From Gammaproteobacteria bacterium UBA5109 (lineage in GTDB: Bacteria; Pseudomonadota; Gammaproteobacteria; Pseudomonadales; Pseudohongiellaceae): a DNA stretch of 64,000 bases. Shown one piece after another: positions 25,543 through 34,459 of the stretch (positions are counted from its first letter, which is position 1; each line of letters starts with the position of its first letter). The notes under the pieces are model-generated. The model saw only the letters and a list, made by a program, of their open reading frames with translations. It did not search any database and was not told where the DNA came from. A program made the position numbers and the translations under genes. Where the stretch lies: assembly GCA_002414385.1 (NCBI GenBank), contig DHZH01000004.1, positions 7,361 through 71,360 on the forward strand, read 5' to 3'.

Positions 25543-27657
25543 CTAGAATTCCCGGCTGTAGGTCAGGCTGAAACTGCGGCCAAAGCCCTTGAAGTTACGC
25601 GTGTCACTGCCCTGGGTCTGGGAGAAATAAGTAAAATAGTCCGTATTGCTGAGGTTCTGCAGTCCCAACTGAAAATCGCCCAGCTCACTCTGCCATTCAC
25701 CATAGAAATCAAGGGTGCTGTAACCGTCAAAGCTGTTAGTAACTGCGCCGGTGTTGTCGCTAAAATCCCGATCCAGCAGGTGATTAAGCTGCAGACGGGT
25801 ATTCACGGCAGCCGTCCAGTTACGCTCCCAGCTCAGGTTAAGGCGAGCCGGTGTCATATTGGCACCGGACAGATCGGTATCAACACTGCCGTTATCGTCA
25901 GAATCATACTGACCGTCGGTGTGAGCATAGCGCAGGCCAAAGGTATCATCCGACGTAGCCAGCCATTCCAGACGCAGCTCCAGGCCGTCAATTTCCATTT
26001 TTTCCCGCTGCACCATATAAATGCCATCTACATTGGCTTGCAGACGCTGGCCCAGATCGGAATCAGACACGTAGTAACTCAACTGTGCTGAAACCGCATC
26101 GGCGTTATATTCCACACCGATCTCGGCATTGTCGGTGATAATCGGTTCCAGATTCAGGAAGGTCTCAACATCCTGCCCGGGGATATTGATACCGCGCAAG
26201 ACCCGCCCGACATCCGGCATGGAAAAACCTTCCGATACGTTGGCGTAGCCGCGCCAGCCGGCAGTGAAATTGTATGTAGCGCCAAGATTGAACAGGGTTT
26301 CGGAGAAGTCCGGCTCGCCGCCGCTGACAAACTGTCCGCCGTTGTAGGAGAACAGCGTCGTGAAATCATCAACCTCAAGATTGGAGCGCTCATGCCTGAC
26401 ACCTGCAGTAACAGTCAGGTCTTCCACGCCGGTAAATTCTGCCTGGGCAAAGAGTGCCGTATTGGCGTAATTGCTTTCCGGCACCCAGTTACGTCCGGTC
26501 AGCACCAACTGCTGGTAGGTTTTGTCATTGAGATAATCCAGGCCGTAGACCAGGCTCACCGCCTGACCGCCGATTTCATCCTTGACCAGCGTCAGTTTTA
26601 CGCCATGCTTTTCAGAATTATTCTGGGATTGATCGAAGACTGCGGCACCGAACGCCGGGTCCTGAAATGTCGCAAACGTCCCGCCGCCGTAGGTCCCGGC
26701 AAAATCCTGATTGAAAGCCTGAATCTGCAGACTCTGCCCGAAAAACTCGGCATTGCTGTAGTTAAGCCCCAGCATAGTCACTTCATTGCTGACCGGCTCA
26801 CCGGGAATGAAGCCTTCTACCGCGGTTGTCGGCACACCATTGGCTATATCACCATTTACTCCGACCCAACCGTGATTACCTTCAAGCTCGTAATGATTGA
26901 AAGTCAGGGCAAGACGCTGATCATCCCAATCATAGCCACCTTTCAGAAACAGGTTGACGGTATCGGCATCCATGGTATCGCCCTGGGCGTTATCAAAGCC
27001 GATGACCCGGCCATCGGGGTCATAGTTGATGCCATTGCTGCGCAGACTCAGGCTACCGAGAAAATCAAAGTCATTATGGGCGCCGCTGAGGGAATAATTC
27101 ATGCCGTAGCCCAGGCTCTCACCCAGGTCTTCTTCCTGACCAAAGGTTTCCAGGCGGATGCGCTGGCGCAGCTCGCCTTCCTCAGGACTTCGGGTAATCA
27201 GATTAATAATGCCGCCGGAGGCGCCGACTCCGTGAATGGCATTGGCACCGTGAATGACCTCGACCCGTTCCAGCATAAGGGGGTCAATCGTGTGGCCGTC
27301 TCTTGAACCATCGCGCAAAGGATTCGATTGCGGGACACCATCCACCATGTAAAGCGGATCGCGGCCACGCAGACTCTCTCCTGCACTGGTCAATTTCTGA
27401 CGGCTGGGTGAGAAGCTGGGGATCATGTTACCCAGCACCGTCGACAGGTCATTATTGATACCGATCTGGGTAGCCAGTGCCTCTTCATTGATTACGGTCA
27501 CGGTATTGGGAATCGTATTTAAAGGGCGCTCGGTTCTGCTGGCCGTAACGATGATTTCATCGACCTGCTGTTGCGCGTAGGTCTCAGCACCTGGCAGGCT
27601 GACAGCCGCTATTGCCAGAGTCAGCAGACTGAATTTTGATGGTGAAGAAAAGTACAT
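25543..27657 (-). CDS. TonB-dependent receptor, probably iron-siderophore
   Basis: 704 residues from ATG 27657, which starts a signal peptide (cleavage near TYAQQQ). The reading that begins upstream would put the Fur-like dyad inside the gene. The TonB box is 'DEIIVTASR'. The plug domain (about 45-160) contains 'LRGRDPLYMVDGVPQSNPLR' and 'VEVIHGANAIHGVGASGGII'. The barrel follows to the terminal 'SLTYSREF'. The long form with the 'ATGVGASGG-N' type plug motif is typical of catecholate or ferric-siderophore receptors. The downstream PepSY protein supports iron uptake. Confidence 0.9.
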   Translation of the reverse strand: MYFSSPSKFSLLTLAIAAVSLPGAETYAQQQVDEIIVTASRTERPLNTIPNTVTVINEEALATQIGINNDLSTVLGNMIPSFSPSRQKLTSAGESLRGRDPLYMVDGVPQSNPLRDGSRDGHTIDPLMLERVEVIHGANAIHGVGASGGIINLITRSPEEGELRQRIRLETFGQEEDLGESLGYGMNYSLSGAHNDFDFLGSLSLRSNGINYDPDGRVIGFDNAQGDTMDADTVNLFLKGGYDWDDQRLALTFNHYELEGNHGWVGVNGDIANGVPTTAVEGFIPGEPVSNEVTMLGLNYSNAEFFGQSLQIQAFNQDFAGTYGGGTFATFQDPAFGAAVFDQSQNNSEKHGVKLTLVKDEIGGQAVSLVYGLDYLNDKTYQQLVLTGRNWVPESNYANTALFAQAEFTGVEDLTVTAGVRHERSNLEVDDFTTLFSYNGGQFVSGGEPDFSETLFNLGATYNFTAGWRGYANVSEGFSMPDVGRVLRGINIPGQDVETFLNLEPIITDNAEIGVEYNADAVSAQLSYYVSDSDLGQRLQANVDGIYMVQREKMEIDGLELRLEWLATSDDTFGLRYAHTDGQYDSDDNGSVDTDLSGANMTPARLNLSWERNWTAAVNTRLQLNHLLDRDFSDNTGAVTNSFDGYSTLDFYGEWQSELGDFQLGLQNLSNTDYFTYFSQTQGSDTRNFKGFGRSFSLTYSREF

Positions 27658-27722
27658 GAATGTCCTCGGCTTGTAATGAAATTTTGCCGCGTATCTTACC
27701 GTAAAGTTTTCATAAATGGAAG

Positions 27723-27749
27723 TGAGAATCATTGCTATTTAGATTCTCA
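27723..27749. promoter_or_regulatory. Fur-box-like inverted repeat
   Basis: TGAGAATC and its exact complement GATTCTCA are separated by 11 bases. TGAGAATCATT is close to the left half of the Fur consensus, and a second near-match is formed by the right arm. It lies 66 bases upstream of the receptor ATG on the - strand and faces a small + strand ORF at 27843, so it may control both directions. The motif is seen; iron control is inferred. Confidence 0.72.
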
Positions 27750-27842
27750 TAATGTTTTCTTCTTTTCCCAGCAGCGCCTCGCCTGCCAGACATCAAAAGG
27801 TGTAGGAAGAAATATAGAAGAAGCTTAATCCGCCTTAGCAGA

Positions 27843-28103
27843 ATGTCAGGCGATGGATTGTGGCCTCTTGCCATGCTGCCGGAACTGGAAAACAGGATTT
27901 TCGACAGCAGCGTTTACGAATTCAAACAATTAGTAAAGGTGAAACCACATCAGATTTGCGAATGGGAAGAAAAAGATGTACTGAGTTTTTTCAATATCAA
28001 TTCAAAAGCCGAACTGCAAACGGCTGCCTGCCAGCTACTGAAAAATCACGCCAGCTTCTGGCAGGCAGTTAATCATGACTGTCATTCAGTGCCTAAAATC
28101 TGA
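27843..28103 (+). CDS. Small hypothetical protein (uncertain)
   Basis: 86 residues, starting 94 bases beyond the Fur-like dyad. The composition is soluble and helix-prone ('ICEWEEKDVLSFFNINSKAE'), with three Cys and one His-rich end. There is no signal peptide and no clear ribosome site. It overlaps the convergent DUF6491-like gene by 22 bases. It may be a real, iron-controlled small gene, or a chance ORF. I recognise no family. Confidence 0.38.
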   Translation: MSGDGLWPLAMLPELENRIFDSSVYEFKQLVKVKPHQICEWEEKDVLSFFNINSKAELQTAACQLLKNHASFWQAVNHDCHSVPKI

Positions 28104-28483
28104 GCAATGACATGCTGTCGTGCAGGCCGGTCAGGAACAAGATAGATGCGTGAGATGTTTGACCTCACTGCCCCCTGATCCCTAACCCTGACTCCATCGA
28201 CACCGGTTCTGACCTGATTATTATGCGAAGTAATCGCAAGCTCGTTTGACGAGCGTAAACCGGGGACTTCCCGTTGCAGAATGAGCAGATAGGTTTTTGC
28301 AGGGCTGGCCTCAACAATAAGACTTTTCGAATCAAGCACGCGCCAGCTTAAATCTTGCCAGCTGTGGAAATCTTCCAGCTCCTGCAAATCGGGAAAGAAA
28401 TATTTTTCATCCTCATCCTGTGCCATGGACTGAAATGAAATCAATAACAGAACTGTCAGGCAAATAGTAAAAATGTTTTTCAT
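28082..28483 (-). CDS. Exported DUF6491-like protein
   Basis: 133 residues. Signal peptide MKNIFTICLTVLLLISFQSM, cleavage near SMAQ. The mature part has 'WQDLSWRVLDSKSLIVEASP', 'TYLLILQREVPGLRSSNELA' and ends in 'RIYLVPDRPARQHVIAQIL'. This pattern (W-x-V-D-x-x-L, then a Y-L-L-x-L strand) recalls the DUF6491 family of small periplasmic proteins, whose role is unknown. The assignment is from memory. An AGGAG site lies before the ATG. Confidence 0.65.
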   Translation of the reverse strand: MKNIFTICLTVLLLISFQSMAQDEDEKYFFPDLQELEDFHSWQDLSWRVLDSKSLIVEASPAKTYLLILQREVPGLRSSNELAITSHNNQVRTGVDGVRVRDQGAVRSNISRIYLVPDRPARQHVIAQILGTE

Positions 28484-28651
28484 TATCAGCTCCTGAATTA
28501 ATTGCGGAAAATGTCCTATGCCAGAAATACTATAAAACCCTGACTTAATTCATGCTGAACGGAACTGCAGGAATTTCAAAGCTCCTGCCTTCACTGTCCG
28601 GTATAAGACAATATGTTATATTGATATGGAAGTTGAAGCTTAATTACTATT

Positions 28652-29557
28652 ATGGAGGAAGATACAGTTCTGGTCGCCCTGGGTGGCAATGCACTCAAAG
28701 GCGGTCATGATTCGCAACACTTTCCTGAACTCGACAAGGCCTGTCAGGCCCTGGCTGAGCTGGCTCCCTGCAGGCTCATTATTACCCATGGCAATGGTCC
28801 ACAGATAGGTCAGCTGGCCATGCATGAAGTAAACCAGAAAACCACCACGCTGGATGAGCTGGGCGCGGAATCTGAAGGCTTGCTGGGTTATAAAATCGAG
28901 CAGGAACTCAGCAACCGGCTTGATACAGCCCGGGTTACAACTGTCCTGACCAGGGTTGAAGTTGATGCTGACGATGACAGTTTCAATAAGCCGGAAAAAC
29001 CGATCGGCCCTTATCTTCCGCAGGAACTTGCGCGTGAATTAAGGGCAAAACATAACTGGCAATTTGCCAGGAAGAATGGCAAATACCGCCGTATTGTCCC
29101 ATCACCGCAACCACTTGAAATTCTGCAGCTTGAAGCAATCAGGGTACTGCTGGATGCACAACACTGTGTCATATGTGCCGGTGGCGGAGGCATTCCTGTC
29201 ATTCGTAATCGTGAAGGTAACATTCAGGGAGTCGAAGCCGTAATTGACAAGGATCTGACTTCAGCCCTGCTTGCCCGGCAAATCAATGCCAGTTACTTCT
29301 ACCTGATCACTGATGTGGAAGGAGTCTTTCGTCACTGGGACAGTCCGAAACAGGAATTATTACAAAAGGTGCGGCCAGAGGACCTGCAAAAAATGGACTT
29401 TCCAGAGGGTTCCATGGGGCCCAAGGTTCAAGCCGCCTGTGATTTCGTCAACCAAACCGGTGGCACTGCCTGTATCGGTTCCCTGGAAAACATTCAGGAT
29501 GTTCTCTCTGCTCGCAGCGGCACGCGGATTACTGCAAATGCACAGGAGCTTGCATGA
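28652..29557 (+). CDS. arcC: Carbamate kinase
   Basis: 301 residues, normal for the family. 'VLVALGGNALKGG' at the N-terminus, 'RLIITHGNGPQIG', 'VVEG'-type region replaced by 'ICAGGGGIPVIR' (about 172-183), 'AVIDKDLTSALLARQINASY' and 'FPEGSMGPKVQAACDFV' are the amino-acid kinase landmarks of carbamate kinases. The reaction is carbamoyl phosphate + ADP to carbamate + ATP, reversible. No arcA or arcB gene for the arginine deiminase route is near. It overlaps the next gene, a cysteine hydrolase, by ATGA, so the two are co-translated. Confidence 0.92.
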   Translation: MEEDTVLVALGGNALKGGHDSQHFPELDKACQALAELAPCRLIITHGNGPQIGQLAMHEVNQKTTTLDELGAESEGLLGYKIEQELSNRLDTARVTTVLTRVEVDADDDSFNKPEKPIGPYLPQELARELRAKHNWQFARKNGKYRRIVPSPQPLEILQLEAIRVLLDAQHCVICAGGGGIPVIRNREGNIQGVEAVIDKDLTSALLARQINASYFYLITDVEGVFRHWDSPKQELLQKVRPEDLQKMDFPEGSMGPKVQAACDFVNQTGGTACIGSLENIQDVLSARSGTRITANAQELA

Positions 29558-30291
29558 AGAATCAAAAGGCTAAACAGAAAAATGATGCAGTAGATAATGA
29601 CAAACGCTTTCAGCCATCTCCGGCAGGTGACTTCAGGCAAACCGGTCAGCAGGCAGGACGCTGTGAACGCTGGCGCAAAGCCTTGCTTTGTATCGACCTG
29701 CAATACCTGGGCTGTGCTGAAGGCTTTGGTGTTTTTGAAAATCACCGGCAATCAGGCGTCTCTGAGGAAGCCATCCAGTATTATCTGAAAAGAGTTGAGG
29801 AAGTCGTCACGCCCAATGTGCGAAAACTGCAGGAATATTTTCGCACTCAGGACGCTGAAGTCATTCACTGCCGTATACAATCACGAACTGCCGACGGCAG
29901 AGACCGTAGCCCGGAACACAAGAATCTCGGCCTGCATGCGGCACCAGGCTCCAAACTGGCTGAATTTTTGCCCCAGGTTGCCCCTGTTGAAGATGAAATC
30001 ATTATCAACAAAACGGCCAGTGGTGTGTTTATTTCCACCAATATTGAATACGTCCTCCGCAACCTGTGCATCAGTGATCTTTACATTACCGGCGTTACTA
30101 CCAATGAATGTGTCAGCAGCGCCGCGCGCAGTGCCTGCGACCTGGGTTTTAAAGTGCATGTGATTGCTGACGCAACTGCCGGTATTACCCAGGAATTACA
30201 CAAAGCTTCCCTGTTAACCATGCAGGATCGTTATGCTGAAGTACTGACAAGTGACGAAGTGATTGAAAAACTGCAACAGGAGTCATCCTGA
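29554..30291 (+). CDS. Isochorismatase-family cysteine hydrolase
   Basis: 245 residues with a charged N-terminal extension of about 35 residues. The catalytic triad of the superfamily is visible: Asp48 ('ALLCIDLQ'), Lys153 ('INKTASGVF') and Cys186 ('TTNECVSSAAR', preceded by the cis-peptide Gly-Val-Thr-Thr). Members hydrolyse N-carbamoyl or amide compounds (ureidoacrylate RutB, N-carbamoylsarcosine, biuret, nicotinamide); the enzyme forms a thioester with Cys. As it overlaps carbamate kinase by ATGA, a substrate that releases carbamate or an ureido compound is the most likely reading, by inference. The stop is four bases from the convergent SDR gene. Confidence 0.86.
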   Translation: MKNQKAKQKNDAVDNDKRFQPSPAGDFRQTGQQAGRCERWRKALLCIDLQYLGCAEGFGVFENHRQSGVSEEAIQYYLKRVEEVVTPNVRKLQEYFRTQDAEVIHCRIQSRTADGRDRSPEHKNLGLHAAPGSKLAEFLPQVAPVEDEIIINKTASGVFISTNIEYVLRNLCISDLYITGVTTNECVSSAARSACDLGFKVHVIADATAGITQELHKASLLTMQDRYAEVLTSDEVIEKLQQESS

Positions 30292-30295
30292 TTAC

Positions 30296-31045
30296 TCAGG
30301 ACAGATAGGCGCCACCATTAACATGAATTGTCTGCCCGGTGATATAGCGGCCTGACTCACTGCAAAGATAGGCGACGGCTTCGGCAACTTCCTCCGGCCT
30401 GCCCCGGCGATTGACCAGGTTGCTTCTGCTGGCATGATGCTGTGGCCTGTTGTTTTCATCGCGCACAGTGTCGATCAGCCCCGGTGAAACACAGTTGACC
30501 ATTATTCCCTGCGGCGAAAGTTCATGAGCCAGCCCGCGGGTAAATCCGACAATTGCCGATTTGGAGGTAATTACATGCACGCGGTTGGCAGCTCCGGTAT
30601 GTGCCGTCAGGCCGCCGATATTGATGATCGTTGCCTGCCCGCTCTGCTGCAGAAGTTCCAGGGCGGCATGAGTAGTCTGAAAAACTGCATCCACATTAAC
30701 AGACATCACCTGCCGCCAGTCGGCATAAGTCATCTCGGCAAATGGCAGTTCCGGACGTACGGCCGCATTATTAACCAGAATATCAAGCCGGCCGAAGTGC
30801 TCTTTTATTTCCGAAAATATTCGTTCAAGCTGTGCGCTGTCACTTAAATCTCCCAGCGAGATCAGACCCTGCGCTCCTTCTGCCTGTACCAGCTTCAGGC
30901 TTGCTTCTGCGCCCTGTCTATTCTGGGCGGCATGCACGACAATATTACAACCCTGCCTGGCAAGAGCGACCGCAATTGCCCTGCCTATATTTTTTGAGGA
31001 CCCGGTTACCAGTGCCACTTTGCCTTGCTGATTTCTTGTGTTCAT
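30296..31045 (-). CDS. Short-chain dehydrogenase/reductase (SDR)
   Basis: 249 residues, classical SDR. 'VALVTGSSKNIGRAIAVALA' is the TGxxxGxG cofactor loop, 'NNAA' (about 91) and 'TSKSAIVGF' are present. Most 3-oxoacyl reductase-like SDRs have YxxxK at the active site; this protein reads 'VHVITSKSAI', so the Tyr is replaced by Thr/Ile. 'GRPEEVAEAVAYLCSESGRYIT' and 'GQTIHVNGG' close the protein. It overlaps the MmgE/PrpD gene start side by ATGA, as the last gene of the seven-gene operon. The missing Tyr is unusual for an SDR and may mean altered chemistry. Confidence 0.85.
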   Translation of the reverse strand: MNTRNQQGKVALVTGSSKNIGRAIAVALARQGCNIVVHAAQNRQGAEASLKLVQAEGAQGLISLGDLSDSAQLERIFSEIKEHFGRLDILVNNAAVRPELPFAEMTYADWRQVMSVNVDAVFQTTHAALELLQQSGQATIINIGGLTAHTGAANRVHVITSKSAIVGFTRGLAHELSPQGIMVNCVSPGLIDTVRDENNRPQHHASRSNLVNRRGRPEEVAEAVAYLCSESGRYITGQTIHVNGGAYLS

Positions 31046-32421
31046 TCAGATACCGCCATTTTCTTTACCAGAGTGTAATCGCCCTGCATCCCGGCAATCT
31101 GTTTGCAGGTAAGCAGTAAATCATCCGCAGAAGGATAATTACCATAGCGACAATTGGCATAAAATTTTTCTTCAATTTCCTCCTGACTCAGTGGCGCCTC
31201 CCGTCCACCCCGCATATAACCCTGAGAAACTTCCTGCTCAGTACCATCCCTGTAACGCAAACGCACATGCCCGGTAAATGCCGCCGGATAGGGATTGTTT
31301 TCGTCGATTTCATAGCCAACCCTGGCCGCTATGTTCAGCAAATCAGGGTCGGTAATGGATTCATCCGTGTAATCGCCAAGGTCGGCATGACCTCTGACCA
31401 GCCCGAGTGCCACTCCAAAGGGCACAGAAAATTTTGCGGCATAAGGCGTAGGCGGGCGCTGTTTGAGTTGCAGCGGTTCCCATAATCTGTGCACATAGCC
31501 TTCAGCAGTTTCACACAAAATACTTTCAATCTCATCGAGTCTGACTCCCTGCTCACGCAGCTTGCGGGCACAATCGATATAGGGTTGCCCCATGGTCCCG
31601 TTCGGATAGGGTTTAAATGAGATCGTATCACTGACCCAGACCTTGCCGAGCTGATCAAACAGGCGGTCTACTTTCGGCTCAATCGAAGCGGCAAAAACCT
31701 TGAATACCCCGTGCTCGCCTTCAAAAACATATTGCGGACCAACAAATCCGGCCTTTGCCATGGCATAAGCGCGTAAGCCTGACTGCGCTGCCCAGCCCGG
31801 ATGCATGCGCTTGGTCCAGCTGCCGTCTCCCAGGTATTCGATTATGCCGGAGGCCATACTACCGGCAATTCCCAGTGCATTGGCCAGCACTTTTCTCTCG
31901 GCTTTACAGGCCACCCCTATCCCGAAAGCTGCGGCAAAAGCACCCAGCACAGCAGTTGGATGAAATCCGGATTTATGTATCGCTTTGGGCATGGTTAATG
32001 CCAGTCGGCAGAGCAATTCATTGCCGGCTGCCAGGCCCAGCATCAGATCTTCGGATCCAAGTTGATAACGTTCGGCGGCTGCCAGCATGGCCGGCACCAT
32101 CACTACTCCCGAATGCACCGGTCCACCCTCGAAGGTATCATCGAAATCTTCACCGTGAGCTGCTGTACCGTTTACCAGTGCCGCACTGCTTGCAGACACG
32201 CCCTGTGCATGACCCAGCATGGTGAACTTTCCTGCTTCGGCAGCTTCAATTACTGCTTTGACATAGTCCTTTTGCCTGGCCGCAATACACAGCCCGACAA
32301 TATCGATTAGGATATTGCCATTTTTGTTCAGGGTATTTTCAGCAAGGTCGGCCGCCTGAAGTTTTTCACCCCAGTCGCCGATTCGCTGCGCGATACTTGC
32401 TTCAGTCATACTTTCTCCCAA
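31042..32421 (-). CDS. MmgE/PrpD family protein (copy 1)
   Basis: 459 residues. Landmarks of the family: 'VNGTAAHGEDFDDTFEGGPV' plus 'HSGVVMVPAMLAAAE' (active-site region, H-x-x-D-x-D), 'KSGFHPTAVLGAFAAA', 'GDGSWTKRMHPGWAAQSGLR' and 'SFKPYPNGTMGQPYIDCARK'. The family includes 2-methylcitrate dehydratase, cis-aconitate decarboxylase and itaconate-type enzymes; it catalyses dehydration or decarboxylation of tricarboxylates. No prpB or prpC is here. The stop overlaps the SDR start by ATGA; the start is two bases after the tctA stop. A second member lies at the operon's beginning. Confidence 0.9.
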   Translation of the reverse strand: MGESMTEASIAQRIGDWGEKLQAADLAENTLNKNGNILIDIVGLCIAARQKDYVKAVIEAAEAGKFTMLGHAQGVSASSAALVNGTAAHGEDFDDTFEGGPVHSGVVMVPAMLAAAERYQLGSEDLMLGLAAGNELLCRLALTMPKAIHKSGFHPTAVLGAFAAAFGIGVACKAERKVLANALGIAGSMASGIIEYLGDGSWTKRMHPGWAAQSGLRAYAMAKAGFVGPQYVFEGEHGVFKVFAASIEPKVDRLFDQLGKVWVSDTISFKPYPNGTMGQPYIDCARKLREQGVRLDEIESILCETAEGYVHRLWEPLQLKQRPPTPYAAKFSVPFGVALGLVRGHADLGDYTDESITDPDLLNIAARVGYEIDENNPYPAAFTGHVRLRYRDGTEQEVSQGYMRGGREAPLSQEEIEEKFYANCRYGNYPSADDLLLTCKQIAGMQGDYTLVKKMAVSE

Positions 32422-32423
32422 GG

Positions 32424-33932
32424 TTAATCAGTCGTATCAGTCACTTTGGTTTTAAGCTGCCGAAACAGCATTTGCAGCAAACGCCTGCTCAATGAACCAA
32501 TAATGAATAAGGCAGCAAGTGACAAAAGTATCAGGGAAATACTGTCAGTCAGAAAAATGCTGTAATCGTCACCTGACAATAAAAGCGAACGCCGGAAATT
32601 GCTTTCAATCATAAAACCAAGCACCAGCCCCAGCACGGTTGGCAGAAAGGGAAACTTTAACAGGCGCATGAAATAACCAATGACACCTGCTACCAGCATG
32701 ACCGACAGTTCAAACAGGCTGTTATTGATGGAATAAATCCCTGACATGATCAAAGCCAGAATAAAAGCATTCAGATAGGGTCGCGGCCGGTTCACCAGCC
32801 AGATACAGGCCGGCATAATCATAATCCCGATCACCAACAAGGCTATTGCCGCAATAAAAATGCCGACATACAGATCATTGATCACATCACCCGAGCGGGC
32901 GAACAACAAGGGGCCGGGAACCAGACCATGAATCAGAAAACCACCGAGTAATATGGCGGTGGAATTGGAACCAGGTATGCCAAAACTCAGCAGCGGGATC
33001 AGTGAGGTTTCAGCAACAGTATTGTTTGCCGTTTCCGGTGCAGCTATGCCTTCCGGAGAACCCTTGCCAAATTCATCAGGCTTTTTCGACCAGCGTCGAG
33101 CCTCGTTATAGGACATAAAGGAAGCCACTGTGCCTCCTGCCCCGGGCATGACGCCCTCAAAGCCGCCGAACAGAGCACCAATTGATTGTGGCAATATCAG
33201 CCTTTTCTTCAGTTTGTTATCCGGGAATTCGATGCGTGGTGCAGCCTTGACCCGGGTGTCTTCGGTGTTGGAAGCCTGACGCAAGAGTTCACTCAGGGCA
33301 AACAGCCCGACCATCACCAGAATCGGCTGAATACCGGACAGCAGATCGGACAGGCCAAAAGTATAACGGCTGATCCCTGAAACCGGGTCAGTGCCGATAG
33401 TGGATACCATCAAGCCAAACAGTGCAGCAATCAGTCCCTTGACCAGCGATTCGCCGGAAAGACTGACAATCACACTCAAGCCCAGTACTCCAAGGGCGAA
33501 ATAGGCCGGTGGCGTAAAAGCCAGTGCCAGTTGGGCCAGCGGTCCGCTGAGCATCACCAGCAGGGACAGACCAACAAGTGAACCAATGACACCGGAATAC
33601 AGCGATATCCCCAGTGCCAGTCCTGCCTTGCCCTGACGATTCATTTCATAACCATCCAGTACCGAGGCTGCCGCAGCATTGGTTCCCGGTGTGCGAATCA
33701 GGATTGCCGGTATGGAGCCGCCATATTCGGCACCAACATAGGTTGAAGCCAGTAATACAATGGCAAAAGAAGGCTCAAGGGCATAGGTAAAAGGCAGTAG
33801 CAGTGCCATGGTGATGGACGGTGAAATACCCGGCATCGAGCCACCAATGATGCCCCAGGCAACACCCAGTACTGCCGGTAAAATCAGATAGATATCAAAA
33901 AACTGGGTGAAAAATCCGGCCACTGCTTCCAT
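32424..33932 (-). CDS. tctA: Tripartite tricarboxylate transporter large permease TctA
   Basis: 502 residues from ATG 33932, two bases after the tctB stop. A longer reading upstream is in the wrong frame for TctB overlap and looks non-coding. About 12 helices. 'GIIGGSMPGISPSITMALLL' and 'YVGAEYGGSIPAILIRTPGT' are signatures, with a matching second repeat ('FEGVMPGAGGTVASFMSYNE', 'FGIPGSNSTAILLGGFLIHG'). TctA is the pore of a sodium- or proton-linked carboxylate uptake system that works with TctB and the periplasmic binding protein TctC, both directly upstream. Confidence 0.93.
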   Translation of the reverse strand: MEAVAGFFTQFFDIYLILPAVLGVAWGIIGGSMPGISPSITMALLLPFTYALEPSFAIVLLASTYVGAEYGGSIPAILIRTPGTNAAAASVLDGYEMNRQGKAGLALGISLYSGVIGSLVGLSLLVMLSGPLAQLALAFTPPAYFALGVLGLSVIVSLSGESLVKGLIAALFGLMVSTIGTDPVSGISRYTFGLSDLLSGIQPILVMVGLFALSELLRQASNTEDTRVKAAPRIEFPDNKLKKRLILPQSIGALFGGFEGVMPGAGGTVASFMSYNEARRWSKKPDEFGKGSPEGIAAPETANNTVAETSLIPLLSFGIPGSNSTAILLGGFLIHGLVPGPLLFARSGDVINDLYVGIFIAAIALLVIGIMIMPACIWLVNRPRPYLNAFILALIMSGIYSINNSLFELSVMLVAGVIGYFMRLLKFPFLPTVLGLVLGFMIESNFRRSLLLSGDDYSIFLTDSISLILLSLAALFIIGSLSRRLLQMLFRQLKTKVTDTTD

Positions 33933-33934
33933 AT

Positions 33935-34408
33935 TCAGCCCTGAAACAGCATGCCTGCGGGCATCTGTACACCGAGAACAATAACAAAAATCGCCCACAG
34001 CATAGTGGCACCCCCGAGCGCGACCAGACCCAGTTGCCAGCCGGGTTTTGCTCCAAGATACAGCGCAACAAAACACAGCAGAATAGCAATACTGAGTGCA
34101 TAGCCAAGATAGGAAACCACCAACAGGTAGGCAATAGCCAGGCACAGCAATCCGGCTGCACGCAACAGTTTCCTGCCCTGCCCTTGCCACTGTCGGCTAT
34201 CGGCAACTTTCAGTCTATAAGTCTGGTACAGCGCCTGCAGACAAAGAACAAGGCCCAGTGCAATCATCAGTATGCCAAGTACTTTGGGCATTCCTGCCGG
34301 ACCAATGGTATCGGCCAGGGCGCTGACCCGTTGCTGAAATGCAAAATACAGGTACAGGCTTCCCAACACGATAGCAGCCAGGCCGCCGGCAAAATCTCTG
34401 GATAGCAT
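33935..34408 (-). CDS. tctB: Tripartite tricarboxylate transporter small subunit TctB
   Basis: 157 residues with four membrane helices (about 10-25, 40-60, 80-110, 125-150). 'FAGGLAAIVLGSLYLYFAFQ' and 'LADTIGPAGMPKVLGILMIA' are typical of the TctB N-terminus. It is required with TctA for uptake. It lies between tctC and tctA in the usual gene order C-B-A. Confidence 0.88.
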   Translation of the reverse strand: MLSRDFAGGLAAIVLGSLYLYFAFQQRVSALADTIGPAGMPKVLGILMIALGLVLCLQALYQTYRLKVADSRQWQGQGRKLLRAAGLLCLAIAYLLVVSYLGYALSIAILLCFVALYLGAKPGWQLGLVALGGATMLWAIFVIVLGVQMPAGMLFQG

Positions 34409-34459
34409 ACTTGTTCTCTTTTTTCGTTTAGCGTGAACTACAGACTTTTAAAATACTGT

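Noticed and set aside
26392..27306. Long 304-residue reading frame on the + strand inside the TonB receptor gene
   Set aside because: It is antisense to a well-supported gene with clear receptor motifs, and the product has no recognisable motif.
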